Source of the DNA: Diacronema lutheri
Taxonomy: Eukaryota; Haptophyta; Pavlovophyceae; Pavlovales; Pavlovaceae
Reading direction: 5' to 3'
NCBI GenBank assembly: GCA_019448385.1
Contig: JAGTXO010000047.1
Location: 241,539 to 305,538, forward strand
DNA: 64,000 nt
Program-made: the position numbers and the translations under genes
Notes under the pieces: model-generated
What the model was told of the DNA's origin: nothing
Databases searched by the model: none
What the model saw: the letters and a program-made list of their open reading frames with translations, nothing else
Part shown: in pieces, positions 40,331 through 51,200 of the stretch
Layout: each line of letters starts with the position of its first letter
How positions within the stretch are numbered: the first letter of the stretch is position 1

Positions 40331-43300
40331 GCGCGCGCGCTCGGCGCAGCGGGCTCGTCCACGCGCGCGCGCTCGACGCCGCGCGCGCGGGGAACGCTCG
40401 GCGCGCGCGCGCCCGCGGCGTCGCGCGCGCTCGCGGCGGCACCCGCCGCGGCGCGCTTGCCCGCGGCGCCCGACTCGCCGTGCGCGCGAAGCGGCGCCGA
40501 CGCCAATGCCGACGCCGCGCCCGCGCCGCCGCTGCCGCTGCCCGATACGCCCGCGCGCCGCTTCTGCTCGTCGCGCGTCTTGCGGAACTGGGCGACGAGG
40601 TCCCTGCTCACGTTGGCCTCAGGCTCCCACGTGTCGGCGCTCTCGTCGTAGCCCCGCCACCTGATCCGGAACTGGAACGTCACCTTCTTGCCCGCCTTGC
40701 GGCGCTCGTCGACGACCGCCTCGACCTCGTACGTGCGCGCCTCCTCGTCGACGCTCGCGCCCGCCGCGCTCGCGCCCGTGTCTGGCCACCCAGCGACCGT
40801 GCCGCCCAGCCTCTCGGCGGCCGCGCGCAGCTGCCGCTCGCGCTGGGCGGCCGCGGCGCCTCGCGCGACCAGCGCGGGCAGCATGCCCGCGCCGCCCGCG
40901 AGGCCGTGCGCGCCGACGCTGGCGGTCATCAGCGCGTCGAGGCACGCGAACGTTGCGAGCGCACGCGCGCCATCGTCGCCGCCGCGCGGCTGCGAGCGCA
41001 CGACGGGCGATGGCCGCGGCTCCCCCTCGGCCGCGAGCAGCGGCCAGATCGCACTGGCCAGCGCGACGGCATGCGCGCCGACCGCGACGGCCACGTCCGC
41101 GTCGAGCGGCGCAAAGTCGTAGCGCACGAGCGCGGCCGGGCGCGAGTCGTCCGTCGGCCGGTCGGCGACGAGCAGCCCGACCGGGCGCGGCGGCTCGCCG
41201 GACGGCGCGGCGACGGGCACGCAGAGGAGCACGACGAGCAGGCGCGGCGTGCCGCCGAGCAGCGCGCGCGCGGCATCCGCCCCGTCGGCTCCGCCGCGCG
41301 CGGCCGCGGCGAGCAGCTCGGCCGCGCGCGTCGGGCCCAGCGCCGTGCGCGCGTCCTTGCGCGCGCGTGCGCGGGCCGTGTACGCGGCGCAGGCGTCGTC
41401 GAGCACCGCCGCGCTGGGCGCGGTGCCAGTCGTCGCCCACGCGCGCAGCGCGTCGCGCACCCGCGTGACGATCGCCTGGTCGACCGCCGCCTCGCCGGCA
41501 GCGTGCGCCGGCGCGCACGCCGGCGGTGCGGCGGCAGGCGCGAGCGCGGGCGCGCCGTCGGCGCCGTCAACGCCGACGGCGCCGTCGGCGCGCCGCCACG
41601 CGAGCTTCGCCTCGATCTGCTGCCGGACGGCGTGGCAGTGCCGGTCGATGCCGCGCGCGTCGTCGAGCGCGGCCAGCGCGTCCTCAGCGGCGGGACGGCC
41701 GCTCGCGTCCGCGACGGCCTGCAGGCAGAGCAGCGCGGCCGCACGCGCGTTGCACGCGCTCTGCGGCTCGGGCGCGAGCGCGAGCTCGAGCTCGAGCGGC
41801 GACGCGCCTCGCGCCGCGGCGATCGCGTCCATCAGCACGTCCAACCGCTGCACCAGCGCCCTGTGCGCGTCGCGCGGCGCGCCCGTCGACGGCGCGCGCG
41901 AGCGCGTCGCCAGGAGCCCGAGCGCGCGCGCCGGCGCGCCCGCCGGCGTGTGCAGCACGAGCAGCGCCGCGCCCGCCAAGCTCGCGTTGCGCGTGACGAG
42001 CGCGAAGATGCGCGTCGCCTCGTGCGCGCCCACCGACGCCCAGATCGCAGCGCGATCGGCGTCCGTCTGCGCGTCGCACAGGTCGCGCACGTCGTCCGGC
42101 GCGAGCAGCGCGCCGCCGCCGGCGGAGCGCGCGACGATCGCCCGCGCCTCCGCCACGAAGACGGCCTGCGGCAGGTCGGCGTGGCGCGCGTCGACGATGG
42201 CGCGCGTCGCGTGCACGCCGAGCTCCACGCCGCGGTAGAAGGCGCGCGCGTTGGCCGCGCGCGCGTGCGCCGGCCGTCCGTCCGCGTTGCGCCTCGCGCG
42301 CGCCTGCTTGCTCGTGCGCGCGAGGCCGTCGCGTGGCGGTGGCGGCAGCGTGGCGAGGAAGCGCGCGGCGGGCGGCGGCGCGCGCACGCCGCGCTGCCGC
42401 CGTGCGATGGCCGCGAGCCGCCGGCCCGCCGCGCTGCCGCCCGCGCCGACGTGCTGCCAGCGGTTGAGCGCCGCCGGTGGCGGCGGCGGCGGCGGCGCGG
42501 CGGCGGGCGGCGGCGCGACGGCGGGCGGCGGCGCGGCGGCGGGCGGCGGCGCGGCGGTGGGCGGCGGCGCGGCGGCGGGCGGCAGCGGCGGCGGCGCGGC
42601 GGCGACGGCAGCACCAGTCGGCTTGTCCGCCCACGCACCCGAGACGCTGTCCCAGGCCTTGCCCGGTGGCGCGCGCCCACGCGGCCGCGGGTGGCGGGCT
42701 CGAGCGGCGGGGGGCGGGCGGCCGGCGCGCCAGTCGAAGACAGGTGCAACCGTGGCGGCAGGCGCCGAGTGCCGCGCGTCGGTCACAGAGCGCGTGGTGC
42801 GCGCGGCGACCGTAGCACGCCTGGCGGGCGGGCGGTGAGCAGCGCCCGCCGGCGCGCCGGCGGGCGCGGCAGCCGGCGCGCCGGCGGGCGCGGCCGCCTC
42901 GAGCCCGGCGGAGGCGCCGCGCTTGCGCTTGCGCGTGCCGCCGCGCGTGCGCCTGCGCGCGCGCCCGCCGCGCGCCGGTTCGGCCTGCGCGTCGCCAGCC
43001 GCGTCGCCGGCCGCGTCGCCGCGCCGCACGTAGACGACCGCGAACGCCTCCTCGCCGGTCCCGTCGACGCCGCCGCGCGCGCGGCGCAGGGCCGACCGCC
43101 ACTGCAGCCGCCGCGCGCGGCCGGGCTCGCACGCAAACCAGCGCCCACCGCGCCTGACGACGGCCACAAAGTCGTCGTCGCGCCGCCCGCGCCGGCGCGT
43201 GCGCAGCAGCACGCACTGCACGTCGAGCCAGCCCTCGTGCCATTTGGCCGTGCTGGGGGCGACGCGAATCGACTGCGGGAGCTCGACGCCAAAGCCGGCG

Positions 43301-46300
43301 AGGCGCACGATGTGCGCGACGATGACGCTCGAAATGGCGGGGGCGCTCGACGGGTCGCCCGCTGCAGCGAGCACCGCCCCGCCCCAGTGCTCACGCGTGA
43401 CGCAATCCGCGTCCTCGACGTGCACGTGCGCCACGCTCGCGCCGAGCTGGTGCAGCAACGCGCAGATGTCGGCGTCGACCGTCCTCTCCTCCTCGGCCGC
43501 CTCGGCCGTGCCGCGGGCGGCGGCGTCGCCCGCCGGCTGCCCGAGGTACGCGATCGCCCGCTCGACGGCCGCGCCCTCCGCACGCGCTGCGCTGGCGATC
43601 GCCGCATTGCCGACGGGCGCGCGCAGCGCCGCGATCGCGTCTTGCAACGCCGTCGCGCCGCCCGTCGCCGCCGCCGCCGTCACCGCCGCCGCGCTCGCGG
43701 TGCCGTGCGCGACGGCGTGCAGCGCGGCGGCGCGCGCGGCGGGGATGCGCCCGTCCAGCGCGAGCACGAGCGGCGGCCCGGCCGGCGTCTGCTGCCGCCG
43801 GTGCCGCCGGCTCGCAGCCGGGTGGTCGGCGCGCGCGCGCTCGAGCCGCGCGCGCCGCTCGACGACGCGCGCCCAGAAGGCCTGCACCCTCGGCTGCGCG
43901 AATGCAAGCCAGCCGGCGCCGCGCGTCACGACGTGCACGACGATCCGGTCCTCGTGCCTGAGGTACTGCACATAGAGCGCTTTGCTCACGCCGAGGACGT
44001 GCATGCCGAGCTGCAGCTGATCGCGGTGCGGCTGCGGCGGCCCGTCCTCGTGCGCCGTGGCGCCCGCCTTGGTGAGCGTCTTCACCTCGACGAGGACCTG
44101 CTCGTTGTTTTCGGGGAGGATGGCGAGCCCGTCCGGCGAGAAGGCGAACGGCGCGCTCTTGTCGTGCGGGTCCGCACGCACCATCGGCAGGTTGCACACG
44201 ACGGTGATGCCGTACGCGGCCGCCAGCTTGCGCAGCGCGACGGCCTCGCCGAGGATGCCCGCGGTCGTCGCCTTGGTCCGCACCTCGCGCCGCCGCCGGT
44301 GCACGTACTCGTCGGTGAGCGTCTCGTGCGCGACGCCGGCGTTGTCGTTCACGACGTCGCCAACCTTGCTGCCCGTGACCTCCTCCCATCGCTCGTCGTG
44401 CCAGCGCGGGCTGCGCTGCGCGGGCGCGCCCGCGCCGACGGCGTCGAGCACGCGGCGCAGCGCTGTGCCGTCGGGCGCAGCAGGCACGCGCGCGCGGTCC
44501 TGGGCCTCGCGAGCGTCGAGGACGCAGCCCGTAGTGGAATCTTGGGGTAGGTCGAGCTTGCTCGCCTCGCCGTAGCGGCTCTCCAGCTGGCGCGGTGCGT
44601 CGGCAGGGCCGCCGTCCGTGCGCGCACCCGACGCGCCCGCCAGTGCACGGGGCGCAGCGTCCGAGGCGCCCGCCGCGCCCGCGCCGCCGCCAATCGCGCC
44701 AGCGCACGCGCGCGCCGCGACCTGCGGACGGCCAGCCGCAGGGACCTCGTCCGCTCGGCCGGCCGCTGCGTCGGCCGTCCGCTTGGCCACCTCGCGCACG
44801 TCTCCGAGCGCGAGCGTGGCTGGCGCCGTCCAGCTCCCGTTGCGTTTGTCCCAAAATTTGAGCAGCCCGCCAAGGAAGGGCGTGCCCGTCGGGCGGTCCT
44901 CGGGCACCTCCGCCAGGATCGCGTCGACGCGCAGCGCGGCCGCCACATCGCAAAACGCGCGCGCGGCGCGCGCCATCCGCTCGGCGCGCGCGCCGCCGTC
45001 GTCCGCCGCGCGGCGGATGGCGTGGCTCACGTGCGCGACGCGGAGCGAGACGACGGCGTGCGCCGGCGCGCCGGCGCCCGTGCCGAGCGTGTGCCGCCGG
45101 ATGGCCAGCTGCCCATCGCCCATGCGCGGCGGCAGCGACGCGCACGCCGCGATGGTCGTCTTGCCGGCCGCGCTGTCGCACAGCCAGCTCGCCTCGCCGC
45201 CGCCCGCAAACTCAAAGGTCGCGAAGCCCTCGCGGCCGAAAAGCGCGACGAAGTGGTCGAGCACCGCCTTGTTGATCGCGCGCGCCGCCGGCCGCGTCGA
45301 TGCGCCGCGGGCAGCGCCACCCGCCGCGCCGCGCGCATCGCTGCACGTCGCAGGGCAGGTGCAGCCGGACGCGCGCACGCCGTCCGACCGCGTCCGCGGC
45401 AGCTCGAGCTCGCGCACCTTGGGGCAGAACCAGAGCGGGTTGGACGCCTCGAGGCACAGCACGACGAGCCGCCCGTCCGTGCCGGCCAGCGCGCGCGCGT
45501 CGCGCAGCAGCTCGACGGCGAGCTCGGACGTCGCCGCGTGCACCGCCGGCTCGCCCGTCGCGCGGTCGGGCGGGAAGAGGCCGCCGCCGACGAGCGGGCT
45601 GGGGCAGCGGCCGAGCATCACGAGCAGCGGCGGCGGCGGCGTCTGCGGCGCCTGCTGCCCGACCGCAGCCGCCGTCAGCCCGGCCAGGTCGGAGCTCGTG
45701 CGGAGGGCCTTGAGCGCGACGCGCGAGCCGGTGCCCGCCTGCTCGGAAAACGTTGCGAGCATGGCGCACGTGCTCGCCCTCGCGCCGCACTGCCAGCTGA
45801 CGCGCGCGAGGAGGCCTTCCAGCGTGTCGTTTTTGCGCGGCCGCGTGACCGCGTCGAGCGCCGCCGGGCCGAGCTGGAGGCTGCCGGGCGTGACGCACAG
45901 CACCGCCTCGTGGTAGGCGCGCAGCAGCTCCCTCGGCAGCTGCTCGGCGGGCGTCGCCGCCTGCCCGCCCACCCACCGCACACCGTGGCCGCCGTCGCCC
46001 GCGCCCGCGAGCCGCACCGCCGGCCCGCCCGTGATCGCCGAGGTCGGTGGCGTGCCGAGCGCGTCGACGAGCGCGCGCACGGGCGCGACACGCCTGCGCG
46101 CAGCGTCCGCGCCGACGGCGAGCGCGGCGATCTGAGCGCCCTCCCATGCGCGCTCCCTCGCGTCGTCCCGCGCGGCCGCCGGCGCGGCGCCCGGCCGCGC
46201 GCCGGGCGGCACCGCGCACGCCGCCGCGACGACCTCCGCGCGCGCGCCGGCGGCGTCGGGCGCGTGCAGCTGCGCGAGCGCGCCAAAGAGCGCGGCGGCC

Positions 46301-48113
46301 GAGCGGTAGCGGCCGTGCGCCGCGACGAGCGCGTAGAGCACGCGCAGCGCGGTCACGCCCGCCTGGTCGGGCGCGTCGTCAGCGATGCGCTCGACCTCCC
46401 ACGTGCGCGTGGGCGGCGGGCTGCCGTCGGCCGGGTCCGGACGCAGCGCCCACGCGCGCTCGACGATCGCGTTGAACACGTCGCGCGCGGCGCCCTCGTC
46501 AAACTCGGCGGCGCCCGCCGCGTGCGCGCACCACCCGTGCACGCGCGACGTGGGCGCGTCCACGGCGCGCTGCACGACGAGCACCGCCGGCCGGTCGACG
46601 CAGCCGAGGCTCACCGCCGCGTGCTTGCCCTCGAGCAGCGCCGCCGCCGCAGCCTCGACCAAGGCGTCATCAGGCGCGTCGCCGACGACGACGGCACAGC
46701 CGTCGCCGTACTCGGCCTGCATCGCGGCGACGCACGACGCGACAAAGTCGCCGCCCGCGGCCGCCGCGTGTCGCGCCGCCAGCATCCGGCGCGCGATGGC
46801 AAGCCAGACGTACTCGGCCGGCGCGCGCGCGGCGCGCGCGCGAGGCACGCCGGCCGCGCCGCGTGCGCCAGCGCGTGCGCCTCCAGCGGCCGCAACGGCC
46901 GAGGCGGCTGGAGCGGCGGTGAGCGTGCGCCGCGCGCGCTTCGCCGGCCGCGCGATGGGCGATGCACCCGCCGTCGCACCGCCCGCAGCAGCCGGTGCGG
47001 CCGCCACAGCGCCCGCCGCAACGCCACTCGTCACGACGCCCGTGGCGGGCGGCGCGGCGTCGGACGCGGCCGCCTCGACGGGCGTCGCGCAACTACCGCC
47101 AGCGGTCGCGGACGCGCCCGGCGACGCGTCGGCGAGGAGGTGGCGCAGCACGCCGCGCGCGAGCGCGACTCGCACGGCGAGCGTCAGCGCGCGCAGGCGG
47201 TCGGAAGGCGAGGCGTCGCGCTCGGCGTCGGCGGACGTGGCGGCTGCAGGCGGGGCGGCGGGCGGCACGGCGGCGGACTGGGCGGCCGCCGGCGCAATCT
47301 CGTCGGCCTTGGCCAGCCAGACGAGCCCGGCGACTGCGAGCACGACGCTGTACGCGCCGACATCGTCACCCGCAACGCGCGCCAGCCGGGCGTGGGCGTC
47401 GGCCTCGGACACGGCGACGTGGAAGAGCACGTCGTCGCGGGCAGCTTGCTCGGCAAACTGACGCAGCTGCTTGGCCATCGTCACGCCGGCGACGCACGCC
47501 TCGCCCGCCTCTGCCTCGACCTGCTCGTCCTGGCCGATGGCGGACGCGCCGGCCTCGGCGCCAGCGTCGAGCGTCCGGCGGCGCTCGAGGGCAAAGCCAC
47601 GCACACAGACGCTCTGGAGGCCGCCGAGCGCGCCCGCCTTCTCGTGCAGCGCGCACGACAGCTCGACCACCGAGTCCACGCGCCTCGCGGCGGCGCCCCC
47701 CCCGCTCGCCGCGCGTGGCCGCGCGCACGACGAACACCGTGAATTGCGCGCGCTTCGCCGCGCGCGCCGACGCGCACGCGTGCTTCAGGAGCCGGCAAAG
47801 CGCGGGCCTTTGCGCCGCTGCGCCCCGCGTGCACAGCAGCAGTTGGCCGCGCTCGTCGCCCAGCTCCTGCTCGACGGCGGCCTCGAGCGCGTCGTCCGTC
47901 AAATCGCCGTGCTCCGTCGAGGCGAGCGCGCGCGCAGCCGCGAGCGCCAGCTCGCCTGCGCCCGCGCGCCGCCGGCGGCGCGCACCGGCGGGCGCGTGCG
48001 GCGCCGACGCGTGTGACGACGCCGCCGCGTCCGCGCGCGCACACGCGGCGCGCAACGCCTCACGCGCCGAGGCGGCCGCGCGCGCCCTGGGCGCGAGCTT
48101 CAAGAATGTGCGC

Positions 48114-48203
<90 letters not shown>

Positions 48204-51200
48204 TCGCCCGCGTCGCCGGCCGGCGGCGGCGGTGGCGGCGGTGGCGGCGCGGCCACGGCGGCGGCAGCAGCGGCGGCGGCGGCGGTGGCGGCGGCGGCGG
48301 CGCCCAGCGCGGGCGGCGGCGGCGTGGCGGCGGCGGTGGCGGCGGCGGTGACGCCAGCGGCGGCCTTGGCGCCGCGCGTCTGCGGCGGCGTTTCGGCGCG
48401 ATCGGGGCTGCCCCCGCCACGCACTGCGCTCGTGCCCGCGCAGACGCCGCCCGGCGCACGATCGCTGGCCGCGCCGGTCAGCGCGACGCGGAGGCGCTCG
48501 CCGACAGCGTACATGTCCGCCACGCTGAACGTGCGCGGCGCGGACGAGCAGCCCGCCGCGGCGAGCGCGTCGTTGAGTGCGCCCACTATCGCGAGGCCGC
48601 ACGTCGCGCCACGCTGCGCCGCCTCGTCGAGCAGCCGCGCGCGGCGCACGCGCGAAATGTCGAGACCCGCCGCGTGCAGCGTGGCAGTTATCGCCGTGGC
48701 GAGCACGAGCGCCCGCCTGCAGGGCGACGCGAGCGTGTCGACGAGCACCGCGTCGTAGCGATGCTCGCCCGCGCGCGCGACGCGCACAAGGCGCAACGCG
48801 GTGAAATGGCCGGAGGCGAGCTGCGCGCCGTCGTCACCGCCCGCGCCGCCGCGCTCGTCCGACGGGCTCCACACGCCGATGACAGCCTGCGTCGTCGCCT
48901 CGCTGCGCAGGCGGTGCAGCAGCGCGGCGCGCTCGGCGCCGTCCTGAAACACCGCGGGTTGCGCGGCGAGCGGCACGTGGCAGACATGCCCGCCGCCGGC
49001 CTGCCCGTGCACGCGCAGCACGACCTCGCAGCACGCGTCGACGGTTGAGGCGAGCATGTCGCCGCTGGCGATGCGCTCCACCTCTGCCTGCGGGAGGCCG
49101 GCGCTCGCGGCGGCGGCGGCCAGCCGGCGCGCAGCCGCGTCGCCCGCCCACGCAAGCAGCGCCGAGTTGGCGGGTTGGAGGGGAAGCTCCAGGGCGGCTG
49201 GTTCGGTGGTGGTAGCCTCGTTGGCAACGGGCACGTTGGCGGTGCGCACGTTGGCGGCGGGCGCTGCGGCGATGGCTGGTGGGGCGGAAGACACGCCCGC
49301 GGCGGCAGGCGCGGACGCGACAGCGGGAGCGGCTAGTGGCGCGGGGAAAACGCCGTCGGTGGCAGGCGCGGAGGCGAATGCAGGAGCAACTAGTGGGGCG
49401 GGGAAAACGCTGTCGGAGGCGGCCTGGAGGGCGGCAGCGGCAGCGGCTAGTGGAGCGGGGAAAACGGCGTCGGAGGCGGCCTGGAGGGCGGCATCGGCAG
49501 CGGCTAGTGGGGCGGAAGACACGCCCGCGGCGGCAGGCGCGGACGCGACAGCGGGAGCGGCTAGTGGCGCGGGGAAAACGCCGTCGGTGGCAGGCGCGGA
49601 GGCGAATGCAGGAGCAACTAGTGGGGCGGGAAAAACGCTGTCGGAGGCGGCCTGGAGGGCGGCAGCGGCAGCGGCTAGTGGAGCGGGGAAAACGGCGTCG
49701 GAGGCGGCCTGGAGGGCGGCATCGGCAGCGGCTAGTGGGGCGGGGAAAACGCCGTCGGAGGCGGCCTGGAAGGCGGCAGCGGCAGCGACTAGTGGGGCGG
49801 AAGACACGCCCGCGGCGGCAGGCGCGGACGCGACAGCGGGAGCGGCTAGTGGCGCGGGGAAAACGCCGTCGGTGGCAGGCGCGGAGGCGAATGCAGGAGC
49901 AACTAGTGGGGCGGGAAAATCGGCGGCAGGCGCGAAGGCGGATGCAGGAGCGGCTAGTGCGGCGGGGAAAACACCGTCGGCGGCAGGCGCGAAGGCGGAT
50001 GCAGCAGCGCCCAGTGGGGCGCAGAACACACCGTCGACGGTAGGCGCCGAGACGGCAGCAGCAGCGGCTAGTGGGGCGCACAAAACACCGTCGGCGGCAG
50101 GCGCGAAGGCGACAGCAGCAGTGGCTAGTGGAGCGGAGGCGCAGGGCCACGCGCGCGCCAGCCGTGCAAGCCCAAGCCGCGCGCGAGCGACGCACGCGCC
50201 GATGGCCGAGGCGGCGGCGCAGGCCACGACGTGGCATGGCACCGGTGTGGCCAGCCGCTCGCGGGTGTGCACGTCGAGCCGCGCCCCACGCCAAGAGCGG
50301 CGGCGCGCTGAACGGAGGCGCACGACCCCGATCGATCCGCCCGCGCACGCGCGCGCCGGCTCAGTGTGGCCAACGCGCGCCGCTATGCGAGGCGCGCGCG
50401 CGATAACGGCGGCTGTCGGCCGTGGCGTGCGCGTGGCGGCGCCGTGGCGACGGGCGCGGCACACGAGCCGCTCGGGCGCGCCGCCGCCGCGCGGCACGAT
50501 GTCGAGCAGCACGGTCACGCCGCGCGCGCGCGCGACCGCCGTGCACGCGAGCCGCACGGGCAGCGGCGGCCCGTCCGGGCGCGCGAGCGCCGCCACCTCG
50601 GCGTCGGTGAGGCTGTGCAGCTCGCGGCGCGCGCGCGCGAACGCGGCTATGTCCGCGCGCAGCTCCGCGTCCGTGCCGAGCGCGGCGCGCGCGTGCACGG
50701 GGAGCGACGCGCGCAGCGCGTGGAGCACGCCGCCGCGCGCGCCGCGCGGCGCCGGCGCGCGCTCGCGCTCAGCGCGCGCGGCGCGCGTGAGCTCGCGCAC
50801 CGCGCGCGCGAGATTGCGCCGCGCGGCCGCGACGGGAGGGCTAGGTGCGCGCGCGCCGGTTGTAGCGCGGCCGCGCCGAGTTGAGGGGCGGCGGACGCGG
50901 TGCGTACGCCGCGGCGCGGCCCGCGCGCCAAAAGGCCGGCGGCGGGCGCAGCTCCGTCGCGTCGACCGCGGCCGCGAGCGCGCCGAGCGCGGCGTCGCTG
51001 TCGCCCGCCGCGTCGGCCGCGTCGACGAGCACGAAGAGCGCGCCGAGCGCGCGCGACGCGGCCGCCTGCGCGGCGGTGGGGCGGGCGCAGGCAGCGACGC
51101 ATGCGGCCGCCATGCCGCGCGCCGCGGCGAACACCGGTGACGTGACGGCCGCGCCGATGGCAACGGCGGCGGCGGCGACGGTGGAGGCGGTAGCGCCGGC

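Noticed and set aside
39427-44550. A 1,707-codon plus-strand open frame opposite segment C
   Set aside because: Its translation is almost entirely Arg, Ala and Gly. The minus strand in the same place encodes the chromodomain, YqaJ domain and Fanzor region.
45022-47742. A 906-codon plus-strand open frame
   Set aside because: Arg/Ala/Val-rich shadow of segment C with no recognisable motif.
49262-50135. CRISPR-like array of regularly spaced repeats
   Set aside because: Units are contiguous variants without unique spacers, remain in frame within a protein, and the DNA is eukaryotic.
50500-50840. OTU-type peptidase in segment B2
   Set aside because: The stretch LRADIAAFARARREL to VTVLLDIVPRGG loosely follows an OTU layout, but no catalytic Cys or His box is visible.
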